The notes below the pieces were generated by a model. That model did no database searches, was not told the origin of the DNA, and saw only the letters and a program-made list of their open reading frames with translations. A DNA stretch of 64,000 nucleotides from positions 186,001-250,000 of the forward strand of contig NZ_BBOJ01000006.1 in NCBI RefSeq assembly GCF_000974445.1, given 5' to 3'. This document shows positions 54,119 through 63,142 of the stretch, in pieces. The stretch comes from Lentzea aerocolonigenes (GTDB lineage: Bacteria; Actinomycetota; Actinomycetes; Mycobacteriales; Pseudonocardiaceae). A program made the position numbers and the translations under genes. Every line of letters starts with the position of its first letter. Positions within the stretch are counted from its first letter, which is position 1.

Positions 54119-56032
54119 ATGTACGTCAAATTCCCCGAGGGGGCGGCGAAGCGCACGGACCCCGCGGCGGCGGCCGAAGTTCTCTACGACGCCGTCATCG
54201 TCGGCGGCGGCATCGCCGGCGCCATCATCGCCTCGCGACTCGGTGAAGCCGGCAAGAGAGTGCTGATTCTCGAAGCGGGCTCGGCCGAGGACCTCACGCT
54301 GCGGGGCTACGAGGGCTACCTCGACCGCTTCTACTCCGCGACCAGCAAGGACAACCAGGCCCCCTACCCCGTCGTCGCCAACGCACCGATGCCCCGCGGC
54401 ACCGACGCACGGCGCATCTTCCCCGGTGCGCCCGACTCCTCGGCCTACATCGTCCAAAGTGGACCGTTCGCCACCGACACCACCTACACGAGGGTTCTCG
54501 GCGGCACCACCATGCACTGGGAAGCCAAGACGCCGCGGATGCTGCCCGAGGACTTCCAGATGCGCACACTCTACGGCGAGGGGGCCGACTGGCCGCTCAC
54601 CTACGAGGACCTCGCCCCGTACTACAACGAGGCCGAACGCGAGATCGGCGTCTCCGCCGACGTGGAGGACCAGGCCTACCAAGGGATCAGCTTCGACGAG
54701 GGCTACGTGTTCCCCATGAAGGGGCTGCCCCTGTCGTACCTGGACCAGATGGTCGCCAAGGACGTCGACGGGATGCCGGTCGAGCTCGACGGGGAGAGGC
54801 GGGAGCTGCGGGTCCGGCCGTGGCCACAGGGACGCAACGGGATACCGAACCCCGCCTACGACAACGGGAACGGTTACGTGCCGCGGGGAGCGGTGAGCAC
54901 GTACCAGGTCGAGGTCGGCGGACGCTGCCAGGGCAACAACAACTGCGTGCCCATCTGCCCGGTGCAGGCCAAGTACCACGCCGGCAAGACTCTCGCGGTG
55001 GCCCTCCAGAGCGGCCGGGTCGACCTGGTGGCCCAGGCGGTGGCGTACAAGGTGCACATCGACGAGCAGACCGGCCGGGTCACCGAGATCGAGTACCGCC
55101 GCTACGACCGGCCCGACAGTCCCGATTTCACCACCGTGAAAGCCCGAGGCCGGCTGTTCGTCCTGGCCGCGAACGCGGTGGAGAACCCGCGGCTGATGCT
55201 GGCCTCGGGCCTGCGCGGCGCGAGCGGCCTGATGGGACGGAACTTCATGGACCACGCCTATCTGCTGGCGTGGGGCCTGCTGCCGGAGGTGGCCGGCACC
55301 TTCCGCGGCACGAACTGCACCGGCGGTATCACCGATCTGCGCGGGGGCAGCTTCCGCCGCCGCCAGGCGGCGTTCAGCGTGGACATCCACAACGACGGCT
55401 GGGGCTGGGCCCGAGGGGCCCCGATGACCGACCTGATCGACCTGGTCGACGCCGGTGGCCGCTACGGCGAGTCCCTTCGCCAGGGCCTGGTGGACCGGGT
55501 GTCCCGCCAGCTGCAGCTGGCGTTCATGGTCGAGGTCCCCGCCAACCCGAGCAACCGGATCACCGTGGACCCGGCCTTCACCGACCACCTCGGGAACATG
55601 CGGCCCATCCTCACCTACGACATCCCCGACTACACGATGCGGGGCGTGGCGTACGCCCGGCAGTTGTCGAAACGGATCTTCGCCCGGCTCGGCGCCGAGG
55701 ACCACACCCAGTACGACCCGAACTTCTGGGGCTACGCGGTCTACGGCGGCGAGGGGTACGAGATCCGCGGCGGCAACCATCTCGCCGGCACGCACATGAT
55801 GGGCAGCGACCCGTCCAGCTCGGTGGTGAACGCGGACCAGCGGAGCTGGGACCACCAGAACCTCTACCTGGTCGGCGGGGGCAGCATGCCCACCGTGAGC
55901 ACGTCGAACGTGACGCTCACCGTCGCCGCCCTCTGCCTGCGCAGCGTCCGGGCAATGCTGACCCAGCTCGACTCCGAGACCGCGCCGATCGACATCAGTT
56001 CGCTCGACATCCCCCAGGAGGTCGCCCAGTGA
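54119..56032 (+). CDS. GMC oxidoreductase, pyranose-oxidase-like (possible ketosugar-forming)
   Basis: 637 aa. FAD motif VIVGGGIAGAIIASRLGEAG (~27), flavin-attachment-type motif LGGTTMHWEAKTP with His133 (His-Trp as in pyranose oxidases, where this His can hold FAD covalently), insertion GRCQGNNNCVPICPVQAKYH (~275), and the catalytic pair His559 (HLAGTHMMG) and Asn597 (STSNVTLT). Pyranose oxidases and related C-glycoside 3-oxidases convert sugars to 2- or 3-ketosugars. Cys-rich region suggests a dehydrogenase-type relative instead. ATG follows the GH15 stop without a gap; its stop overlaps the ferritin-like gene. Confidence 0.88.
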   Translation: MYVKFPEGAAKRTDPAAAAEVLYDAVIVGGGIAGAIIASRLGEAGKRVLILEAGSAEDLTLRGYEGYLDRFYSATSKDNQAPYPVVANAPMPRGTDARRIFPGAPDSSAYIVQSGPFATDTTYTRVLGGTTMHWEAKTPRMLPEDFQMRTLYGEGADWPLTYEDLAPYYNEAEREIGVSADVEDQAYQGISFDEGYVFPMKGLPLSYLDQMVAKDVDGMPVELDGERRELRVRPWPQGRNGIPNPAYDNGNGYVPRGAVSTYQVEVGGRCQGNNNCVPICPVQAKYHAGKTLAVALQSGRVDLVAQAVAYKVHIDEQTGRVTEIEYRRYDRPDSPDFTTVKARGRLFVLAANAVENPRLMLASGLRGASGLMGRNFMDHAYLLAWGLLPEVAGTFRGTNCTGGITDLRGGSFRRRQAAFSVDIHNDGWGWARGAPMTDLIDLVDAGGRYGESLRQGLVDRVSRQLQLAFMVEVPANPSNRITVDPAFTDHLGNMRPILTYDIPDYTMRGVAYARQLSKRIFARLGAEDHTQYDPNFWGYAVYGGEGYEIRGGNHLAGTHMMGSDPSSSVVNADQRSWDHQNLYLVGGGSMPTVSTSNVTLTVAALCLRSVRAMLTQLDSETAPIDISSLDIPQEVAQ

Positions 56033-57138
56033 CCGCGCCGACCATCGCCAACCGCGACGACCTGATCAGTTACCTGCACACGGCAATGGCACTCGAGCAC
56101 GCGACCATCCCGCCGTACCTGACTGCGTACTACTCCATCCACTCAAACACCAACTCCGACGCCGCGCACATCATCCGGGTGGTCGCGGTGGAGGAGATGC
56201 TGCACCTGACCCTCGCCGCCAACGTCCTGAACGCCATCGGCGGGACGCCCGACCTGACCCGCCCCGGCTTCGTGCCCTCCTACCCGGCCTACCTGCCGGA
56301 CGGAGAGGACGACTTCACCGTCGACCTGCGGCCCTTCTCCCCCGAAGCGGTGGAGACGTTCTGCAAGATCGAGCGGCCGGGGACGACCTCCGGTGCCGGC
56401 CCACGGCTGGTGCAGACAGCGGACAGCGGGAGGCCGCTCCTGGTGTCCAGCCCGACGGTCGAGGGGATGCGCTTCTACAGCATCGGCGAGTTCTACGCGG
56501 AGATCATCGAAGGGCTCGAGAAGGTGGCCGCCTCCGACCCCGCGCTCTTCTGCGGGGATCCGGCCCGGCAGGTGGGACCCGAGTCCTTCTACTCCGGAGG
56601 CGGAGCGTTGTTCCCCGTCACCGACCTGGACTCGGCGCTGCGGGCGCTCCACTTCATCGCCGATCAGGGCGAGGGCCTCGATTCGGGCCTGTACGACGAC
56701 GACGGCGAACTGGCCCACTACTACCGGTTCCGGCAGCTGCAGCTCGGCCGCTACTACGAGGTGGGCGACGAACCCGACGCGCCCTCGGGGCCACCGCTCT
56801 TCGTCACCTGGGACGACGTCTACCAGGTGAAGGTGAGTGCTCGGCTGGCCGACTACCCGCCGGGAGAGCTCGCCGACGCCGCCCGTCAGTTCAACGCCGA
56901 CTACGGCGCCTTCCTCGGCCTGCTCACCAAGGCGTTCAACGGACAGCCGGCTCTTCTGCAGGACGCCGTCTGGTACATGTTCCGTCTGCGCGACGGGATC
57001 AACCAGCTGGTGCGCAATCCCCTGCCGGGCAGCGACTGGCTCCACGCCGCTCCCACCTTCGAGATCCCCGCCGCGGTCGGGTCCGATCAGGACGCTTCCC
57101 GCACGACCGGCGAGATGGCCCAGGCGGTGTCGCGGTGA
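56029..57138 (+). CDS. Ferritin-like (VioB/iminophenylpyruvate dimer synthase type) protein
   Basis: 369 aa. The first ~230 residues are a ferritin-like bundle: MALEHATIPPYLTAYYS with Glu23, VVAVEEMLHLTLAANVLNAI with Glu56 and His59 (ExxH), and SIGEFYAEIIEGLEKV supplying a further Glu. This is the PF12902-type pattern found in RebD/VioB. The rest (~230-350) is helical with FVTWDDVYQVK and RQFNADYGAFLGLL. It may be a di-iron oxidoreductase acting on the same substrate. GTG 56029 overlaps the GMC gene by 4 nt and has AGGAGG upstream. Confidence 0.82.
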   Translation: MTAPTIANRDDLISYLHTAMALEHATIPPYLTAYYSIHSNTNSDAAHIIRVVAVEEMLHLTLAANVLNAIGGTPDLTRPGFVPSYPAYLPDGEDDFTVDLRPFSPEAVETFCKIERPGTTSGAGPRLVQTADSGRPLLVSSPTVEGMRFYSIGEFYAEIIEGLEKVAASDPALFCGDPARQVGPESFYSGGGALFPVTDLDSALRALHFIADQGEGLDSGLYDDDGELAHYYRFRQLQLGRYYEVGDEPDAPSGPPLFVTWDDVYQVKVSARLADYPPGELADAARQFNADYGAFLGLLTKAFNGQPALLQDAVWYMFRLRDGINQLVRNPLPGSDWLHAAPTFEIPAAVGSDQDASRTTGEMAQAVSR

Positions 57139-57644
57139 CCGCCCGGTCGTTCGAGCGGTTCCTCAACCTGTCGGTGGACCTCACCGCCTTCCGGGAGACC
57201 GAACTGCTCGGCACCGGTCTGGCTCACCACTACCTGGCCAAAGTGCGGGCCGCCTGCGGTGACGAGATCTTCGCCGACCTCCTGGCCGCCCACCGGCTGG
57301 CCAGGTCCGACGCCAGCCGTGACGCAGGAGACCGTGACCCTGTCCTGCTCGACCGGGCCCTGCGTCACCGGATCTTCAGCGACGACACCCTGGGCCCGGT
57401 GGCCCGCAATGTGATCAAGCTCTGGTACGCCGGGATGTGGTACGGGCTGCCTCCCGAGTGGACCGACCGCTACGGCGCCCGTGCCGCAGCCGCTACCTCG
57501 ACCGTCACCGCCGCCTCCTACCAGGAGGGGCTGCTGTGGCCTGCCATCGGGGCTCATCCACCAGGTGCCAAGGCGCCCGGCTACGGCTCCTGGGCTCAGC
57601 CACCCCGCATCGAGGACCGCTATCTGAAAAGAGCTGCGAAATGA
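57135..57644 (+). CDS. Small subunit-like protein of an FAD sugar dehydrogenase (PF12318-type)
   Basis: 169 aa, no signal peptide. FERFLNLSVDLTAFRETELLGTG at the N-terminus and RNVIKLWYAGMWYGLP..SYQEGLLWPAIGAHPPGAKAPGYG resemble the small subunit of membrane sorbitol/fructose dehydrogenases, which accompanies a GMC-type large subunit. Here the GMC gene lies two genes upstream, so a complex is plausible. GTG start overlaps the ferritin-like gene (GTGA) and the stop overlaps the next gene (ATGA). Assignment is by pattern only. Confidence 0.6.
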   Translation: MTARSFERFLNLSVDLTAFRETELLGTGLAHHYLAKVRAACGDEIFADLLAAHRLARSDASRDAGDRDPVLLDRALRHRIFSDDTLGPVARNVIKLWYAGMWYGLPPEWTDRYGARAAAATSTVTAASYQEGLLWPAIGAHPPGAKAPGYGSWAQPPRIEDRYLKRAAK

Positions 57645-58567
57645 CACGACCAGGTGATCGCCTCAGCCCGGACAAGGTGAAGCTCGGGGTCTGCTGCACC
57701 CTGTGGTGGAACGACGACTTCCCCACCATCGACGCCGGCATCTCCTTCGGTCAGGCCGTGAGCGAGATGGCGCTAGCCGGCTTCCAGGGCTGCAGCATCG
57801 GGCACAAGTACCCATCGGACGCCGCGGAGCTCAAGGCCGCTCTCGACCTCCGCGGTCTGCGCGTGTCCGAGCCCTGGACGAGCACGTACTTCACGATCAA
57901 CAAGATGCGGCAGAAGACGATCACCGCCTTCGAGGAGACGCTGGTCCACATCAGGGCGCTCGGCGGGACCGAGTTGGTCGTGGCCGAGTTCGGAGCGTCG
58001 TCGCACCTGCTCCCCGTCGACGTGTTCGCCAACCGCCCGGTTCTCACCGAAACCCAGTGGGACGACCTGACTTCGGGTCTCGAGGAACTCGGCAAGATCG
58101 CCAACTCGGCCGGGATGAAACTCAGCTATCACCACCACATGGGTACCGGTGTCATGACCATGGCCGACGTCGACCGGCTGATGGCGTCGACCGATCCGGC
58201 TCTTGTGCACCTGCTGCTCGACACCGGGCACATCGCCTTCGCCGGCGATGTCGACGATGCGCTGGACCTGGCCCAGGCACACGCCGACCGCATCGGCCAC
58301 GTCCATTTGAAGAACGTCCGGACCGAGGTCGTGAACCAGGTGCGCGACGAAGGCCTGTCGTTCCAGGAAGCCGTCGAACTCGGCGTCTTCACGGTGCCCG
58401 GAGACCCTCAGGGCGCGATCGACTTCCGGCCGATCCTCGAGGTGCTGGCCGACGTCGACTATCAGGGATGGCTCGTGGTGGAAGCCGAGCAGGACCCGAA
58501 CAAGGCCATCCCGCTGGAGTACGCCAAGAAGGCCCGCGGCTACCTGGCCGACGTCCTGGGCTGGTAG
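57641..58567 (+). CDS. IolE-like inosose dehydratase/sugar epimerase (TIM barrel)
   Basis: 308 aa xylose-isomerase-like TIM barrel. The start KLGVCCTLWWNDDFPTID and the phrase GFQGCSIGHKYPSDAAELKAAL closely follow myo-inosose-2 dehydratase (IolE). Metal ligands are probably in VVAEFG (~105), LSYHHHMGT (~160), LLDTGHIAFAGD (~190), HVHLKNVR (~220) and VVEAEQDP (~285). IolE dehydrates 2-keto-myo-inositol; a related ketosugar or ketocyclitol is the natural guess here. ATG at 57641 overlaps the preceding stop (ATGA). Confidence 0.88.
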   Translation: MTRPGDRLSPDKVKLGVCCTLWWNDDFPTIDAGISFGQAVSEMALAGFQGCSIGHKYPSDAAELKAALDLRGLRVSEPWTSTYFTINKMRQKTITAFEETLVHIRALGGTELVVAEFGASSHLLPVDVFANRPVLTETQWDDLTSGLEELGKIANSAGMKLSYHHHMGTGVMTMADVDRLMASTDPALVHLLLDTGHIAFAGDVDDALDLAQAHADRIGHVHLKNVRTEVVNQVRDEGLSFQEAVELGVFTVPGDPQGAIDFRPILEVLADVDYQGWLVVEAEQDPNKAIPLEYAKKARGYLADVLGW

Positions 58568-58708
58568 CAGCGAACTCCGGATCGCAGCCGTTCGTTGGGC
58601 TTCGTTCGGACGTAGGAGGGTCAGCGCCCCGCTCCGGGTTGGTCCGGAGCGGCGGCGTCGAGTCCATTGACACCGAATCACCCCACTCAGAACCGCGAGG
58701 TCACCAAA

Positions 58709-59749
58709 ATGAGCGCGACGTTCAAGCGAGACGTGTTCTTCAGCTTCTTCATGTTCACAGCCGATTTGAGGCCGCAGGACTCACGTTACACCCAGATTCT
58801 GGTCAATCATCTGAAAACACTCGCCGACATGGGCTACGACGGTTTCGACCTGCACATCGCCTCCCAGCCCGCGACCGTCGACCACAAGCTCGAGATCAAG
58901 AGCTATGTCGGCCTCAAGAAAGCCTTCGACAAGGCAGGCCTGAAGGATGTGAAGTTCACGACCAACGTCGGGACCACGCGCACCTTCGACCCGACCTCGC
59001 CCTATGAGGAACAGCGCAGCCAGGCTCTCGCCTACCTCAAGTCCCGCGTCGACATCACCCGCGTCCTGGGCGGCGACTCGATCATGTCCGGGCCGTTCCT
59101 CTACCCCTACGGCGTCTTCCCGGTCACGGATGCCGATGAGCCGATGTGGAGCGATGCCCTCCTGGACTGGATGAGGTCGCGCTATCGCTCGGCGCGTTCC
59201 GTGTTCGAGGACCTGGTCGAGTACGCCGACACACAGGAAGTGAAGCTCGCCATCGAGCCGGTCAAGAGCTGGGAGACACCTCCGCCCAACATGGTCTCGG
59301 AGGTGCTGGACTTCCTCGACGAGCTCGGCAGCACGCGGTGTGGCGTGACGATCGACACCGCGCAGGTCGTCATGGAAAGCCAGGGACCATCGGTCTTCAA
59401 GGCCAACGTCGCCCGAGCCGCACGGCGGGGCCAGCTCTACTACGTGCACATCTCCGCACCCGACCGCGGTGCCGTCCAGGACAGCTGGATTCCGTGGGAC
59501 ACCGTCCTGAACGAGATCGAGCCCGTCTACCGCGGCCCGTACCTGGTCGAGGTGTTCAACGCGATCCCGCCGTTCGACAGCTCCATGCGAATGGCCCGCC
59601 GGCGCTTCTGGCGACCCGGCGAGGACGACCCGTCACCCAACGCCGACAGCGCCTACGACGTCGCCGCGGCCGCGTTCAAGGAACTGCAGGACCGGATCAC
59701 CACTTCCGCCCGAGTTCGATCCGATCGATCGCGCCAGGCCGCCACCTAG
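58709..59749 (+). CDS. Sugar phosphate isomerase/epimerase-like TIM-barrel protein
   Basis: 346 aa, a second xylose-isomerase-like barrel, quite different from the IolE-like one. Metal-ligand candidates are the Glu in LAIEPVKSWETPPP (~190), Asp in CGVTIDTAQVVMES (~217), His in YVHISAPDRGAVQDSWIPWD (~250) and Glu in YLVEVFNAIPPFDSSMRMARR (~283), followed by FWRPGEDD. These are typical of the epimerase clan that includes tagatose/psicose 3-epimerases and C-deglycosylating CarC/DgpB-type enzymes. 141 bp after the IolE-like gene, start at ATG 58709 with AGG upstream. Confidence 0.85.
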   Translation: MSATFKRDVFFSFFMFTADLRPQDSRYTQILVNHLKTLADMGYDGFDLHIASQPATVDHKLEIKSYVGLKKAFDKAGLKDVKFTTNVGTTRTFDPTSPYEEQRSQALAYLKSRVDITRVLGGDSIMSGPFLYPYGVFPVTDADEPMWSDALLDWMRSRYRSARSVFEDLVEYADTQEVKLAIEPVKSWETPPPNMVSEVLDFLDELGSTRCGVTIDTAQVVMESQGPSVFKANVARAARRGQLYYVHISAPDRGAVQDSWIPWDTVLNEIEPVYRGPYLVEVFNAIPPFDSSMRMARRRFWRPGEDDPSPNADSAYDVAAAAFKELQDRITTSARVRSDRSRQAAT

Positions 59750-59807
59750 GCCGAGGTTCTCATTGGACCCGAGCCGCATCTCGCCATGACGTCGGGAAGG
59801 CCCACGA

Positions 59808-60635
59808 ATGCTACCCCAAATATCAGATCCAATCGCCGTGGTCGCGAAACAGACGGGTGACGTCCGCATTCACTCGTTCGTCTCGTCCTTCGCGTACAGC
59901 AACATCGCGAACGCCACACACGTCATCGAAACCAAGAACAAGCTCGTTCTCGTCGACGCACAGTTCCTGGTTCCTTACGCAAGGGCGTTCCGGGATTACG
60001 CGGACGGTCTCGGCAAGCCGATCGACCGGCTCTACGTCTCTCACCGGCACCCTGACCACTGGTTCGGTCTGGGCGCCGCGTTCAGCGACGTCAGCACCTA
60101 CGCGCTGGCCGAGACGATGAGCTTCATCAAAGAACACGGAGAAGACTCGCTGAGTGACCACTGGAAACTCGGCAACCTCGTTCCCGACCGAGTGGTGGTC
60201 CCCGAACAGGTCGTCAGCCCCGGGGACGAGACCATCGACGGGGTGAGGTACGTCTTCGATCTGGTGACAGACACCGAAACGGACTTCCACCTCACCATCA
60301 AGCTGCCCGAACTGGGCGTGTATTTCACCCAGGACCTGGTCTACAGCGGCACCCACCTGTACCTGTCCAAGGACATGGGCCACTGGATCCAGGTTCTGCA
60401 GGAAATGCTGTTGGAGGACTACGAACTGTTCCTCCCCGGCCACGGCCTGCCGGCCGACAAGAACGAGATCGCCCGCAACATCGAGTACCTTCTGGCCGCG
60501 CGCCAGGCAATCGGCGACGGACTGACGGGCGACGCCTTCAAGAGTTTCCTGCTGCAGCGGTATCCCGAGCGCAAGTGCCCGGGGATATTCGACATCTACC
60601 TACCCCGGCTGTTCGGCAATGCGAGCGACTACTGA
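59808..60635 (+). CDS. Metallo-beta-lactamase-fold hydrolase
   Basis: 275 aa. The metal-binding motif is SHRHPDHWFG (His79, His81, Asp83, His84, an HxHxDH site); further ligands are in YFTQDLVYSGTHLYL (Asp, ~185) and FLPGHGLPAD (His, ~213). The family hydrolyses thioesters, lactones or phosphoesters; within a sugar-oxidation operon a lactonase role is plausible. 58 bp after the epimerase gene. It has no signal peptide. A C-terminal ~40-residue segment (LLQRYPERKCPGIFDIYLPRLFG) follows the fold. Confidence 0.88.
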   Translation: MLPQISDPIAVVAKQTGDVRIHSFVSSFAYSNIANATHVIETKNKLVLVDAQFLVPYARAFRDYADGLGKPIDRLYVSHRHPDHWFGLGAAFSDVSTYALAETMSFIKEHGEDSLSDHWKLGNLVPDRVVVPEQVVSPGDETIDGVRYVFDLVTDTETDFHLTIKLPELGVYFTQDLVYSGTHLYLSKDMGHWIQVLQEMLLEDYELFLPGHGLPADKNEIARNIEYLLAARQAIGDGLTGDAFKSFLLQRYPERKCPGIFDIYLPRLFGNASDY

Positions 60636-60653
60636 CGGCGAAGGTGTTCAGCC

Positions 60654-62309
60654 ATGCACAAGGGATACACCGTAGGGCAGTACCTGGTGGACCGGCTCCG
60701 CCAACTGGGCCTGGAGCATCTGTTCTCGATCGCGGGCGACTATTCGATAGAATGGTTGAACCGGTACGTCACGCCGAGCGACATCGAGATCGTCGAAGAA
60801 GTCAACGAGGTGAATGCCGGCTACGCGGCGGACGGCTATGCGCGCCTGAAGGGCATCGGGGCGCTGTGCGTCACCTACTCCGCAGGCGCGTTGTGCGCAG
60901 TGAACGCCGTCGCGGGAGCCTATGTCGAGAAGGTGCCGCTCGTGTTGATCAACGGCACACCGAGCATCAAGAAGACTCTCACCTTCGAGCAGACCGGATT
61001 CAGTTCGCATCACTTCATCAGCGGACGCGAAACGGATCTCCAGTCGTTCGAGCACATCACCGTCGCGACCGCACGAGTCGACAACCCCGTCCTCGCACCG
61101 ATGCTGATCGATTATGCGTTGACCCAGTGCATGAGCGAACGCCGCCCGATCTACCTGGAACTGCTCCAGGACATGATCGACCTGGAGTGCGAGCCGCCGA
61201 GGGGCGTTCTGCAGCCCGCCAGGATCCTGTCCGACGAGACCAGTCTCGAACAGTCGGTCGCCCAGATCTGCGCAGAACTCGAAAACGCCGACAACCCCTT
61301 GATCTGGGTAGGCGTGGAGATCGATCGGCTCGGACTGCAGCAGCAGGCCCTGAGCCTGATCCAGCGACTGAACGTCCCGTTCGTCACGGAACTCATGAGC
61401 AAGGCCGTCCTCCCCGAGGATCATCCGCTGTTCGTCGGCGTGCTCGACGGCCAGGCGTCGTCGACCGCCGTCACGGACCTGGCCAGAACGTCCGACTTCA
61501 TACTCGCCCTCGGCGTGTGGCTGACCGACATCAATTCGCTGGGCTGGGAACCGGACTTCGACAAGACGGCGTTCGCGTCGCTGGACGCCGTCAAGTTCGG
61601 CACCTATTTCGGCGGACAGGTCGCGTTGGAGCACCTGATCGACGGGATACTGGCAAAACTGGTCGCACCCAGGGTCCGGCACGTGCCGGAGAAGCCAGTC
61701 CGCAGCACACCAACCGTGAGCCCGGTCGACGAGATCACCTACCAGGGGTTCTACGACTTCATTCAGAGGTACGTCGACGAGAAGACCATCGTCGGCAGCG
61801 ATCCCAGCATGAACTACTTCGGCAGCCTGTTGCTCGACGTGCCGAGCCCGGGAGGGTTCGTCGCTCAATCCTCCTACTCGTCGATCGGGTACATCGCGCC
61901 GGCCGCCACAGGCATCTGCCTGGCGAAGAAGAGCGACCAGAGGGTCATGGTCTTCTCTGGTGACGGCGGCTTCCAGATGACCGCCCAATGCCTCTCGACA
62001 CAGACCCGCTTCGGGCTCGACCCCATCATCTTCGTCGTCAACAACGGGGTTTACGGCGTCGAGCAGTGGCTCGCCGACTCGACGGTCTTCCACACCGACA
62101 AGCCGTTCTACCAGTCCTGCACGCTGCACCCGTGGAACTACAGCAAGCTGTCAGAGGTGTTCGGGTGCCAGGGATGGAGGGCCGGCACGTACGGGGAGCT
62201 CGAGGATGCTTTGAAGGGCGCTCTGGCGAACACGAGCAGCCCGTCCATCATCGAGGTCCTGGTACCCGGCAAATCGATTCCGGACAACGCGGACTGGAAG
62301 ACCCAGTAG
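60654..62309 (+). CDS. Thiamine-diphosphate 2-oxo acid decarboxylase, pyruvate-decarboxylase-like
   Basis: 551 aa, with the three-domain layout of pyruvate/indolepyruvate decarboxylases. Conserved active-site residues: Asp29 in SIAGDYS, Glu52 in NEVNAGYAADGYAR, His119-His120 in FSSHHF, cofactor loop FSGDGGFQMTAQCLS...VVNNGVYGVEQW, with the catalytic Glu (~467). The pair HH and the Glu after NN-GVYGVE mark decarboxylases rather than acetolactate synthase. Product would be an aldehyde from a 2-oxo acid derived upstream. 18 bp after the MBL gene; last gene, followed by a terminator. Confidence 0.92.
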   Translation: MHKGYTVGQYLVDRLRQLGLEHLFSIAGDYSIEWLNRYVTPSDIEIVEEVNEVNAGYAADGYARLKGIGALCVTYSAGALCAVNAVAGAYVEKVPLVLINGTPSIKKTLTFEQTGFSSHHFISGRETDLQSFEHITVATARVDNPVLAPMLIDYALTQCMSERRPIYLELLQDMIDLECEPPRGVLQPARILSDETSLEQSVAQICAELENADNPLIWVGVEIDRLGLQQQALSLIQRLNVPFVTELMSKAVLPEDHPLFVGVLDGQASSTAVTDLARTSDFILALGVWLTDINSLGWEPDFDKTAFASLDAVKFGTYFGGQVALEHLIDGILAKLVAPRVRHVPEKPVRSTPTVSPVDEITYQGFYDFIQRYVDEKTIVGSDPSMNYFGSLLLDVPSPGGFVAQSSYSSIGYIAPAATGICLAKKSDQRVMVFSGDGGFQMTAQCLSTQTRFGLDPIIFVVNNGVYGVEQWLADSTVFHTDKPFYQSCTLHPWNYSKLSEVFGCQGWRAGTYGELEDALKGALANTSSPSIIEVLVPGKSIPDNADWKTQ

Positions 62310-62334
62310 CTGGCTGACGGAGCTGAGATGAAGA

Positions 62335-62369
62335 GCTCCTTCATCCACCTCGAGGGTGGATGAAGGAGC
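62335..62369 (+). terminator. Terminator of the eight-gene operon
   Basis: A perfect 15-bp stem, GCTCCTTCATCCACC (62335-62349) with 62355-62369, loop TCGAG. No U-tract beyond CCCTT. It begins 25 bp after the decarboxylase stop. Confidence 0.85.
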
Positions 62370-62622
62370 CCTTCAAGGCACTTCCGCTCCTGACCTGCGG
62401 GTCTCTGATCGACAACCGTGTGAGCAGCGAATTTGCTCTCGTCGTTGCCGTCGGCTGCATGCGCTGGTGGTCCTCCCGTGTACCCGGCGCGTACCGGCAC
62501 CGGCAGACCGCGTACCCGGCGGAAGCAACTGCCCAGAATGACCAGGGACCCCGTACCCCGCGAACGAGGTACGGGGGTCGAGTCTTGGGGGTCACCTGTC
62601 GTCGTCGGTGACGCCGATCCCT
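62370..62622. other. Intergenic stretch
   Basis: About 250 bp after the operon terminator; no supported gene seen. Confidence 0.4.
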
Positions 62623-62952
62623 TCACGGGCGACGCGCAACGCGGTGTCGATCGCCACGCCCCCTTTGGTGCACGGCGGCGGAGCTCGAGGTCTGGCCCGT
62701 CCAGCGCGGGTAGCATCCGCAGCGCCGCCGTAAGGCCCATGTCGGACACCGTGTAGCCGACACCCTGTTGAGTCTCGCCGAGTTCGAGGAGACCCATGCG
62801 CACATCTCCGTGACCCTGGTGAACACGTCGGCTTCGCTGATCGCTGGACCGAGCGCGACCTTGATCATCGTGTGGTGCACGGCGGCGGGGCTGTTCACGA
62901 GCAGGACCGCCATGACCATCGCCCGTTGGTACTCGTCGGCCCCATGGCTCAC
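62623..62952 (-). pseudogene. Unidentified, probably frameshifted minus-strand gene remnant
   Basis: From GTG 62952 the frame reads DEYQRAMVMAVLLVNSPAAV and EADVFTRVTEM with good coding character, then turns into low-complexity Arg/Ser. The adjacent frame continues with GLLELGETQQGVGYTVSDMG and AALRMLPALDGPDLELRRR, so a frameshift near 62800 is likely. An upstream frame ending at 62949 (TGTLREVVHGLLELPAPG) overlaps by 4 nt and may be its former operon partner. I recognise no family. Confidence 0.35.
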
Positions 62953-63142
62953 GCGGCGCCGCCGTTGGGCGTCCAGAGACCCGGTGCGCGTGCCACCAGG
63001 AGTTGAGGGGCGTTGCGGGTGCCGGGCGCGGGCAGCTCCAACAGCCCGTGAACGACCTCGCGCAGGGTGCCCGTGCGTTGCCACACGATCCCGGTCTCGT
63101 CGGTGATCGTGCGCAACCCGTTGGCGTCGTTCCGGTCGCCAG

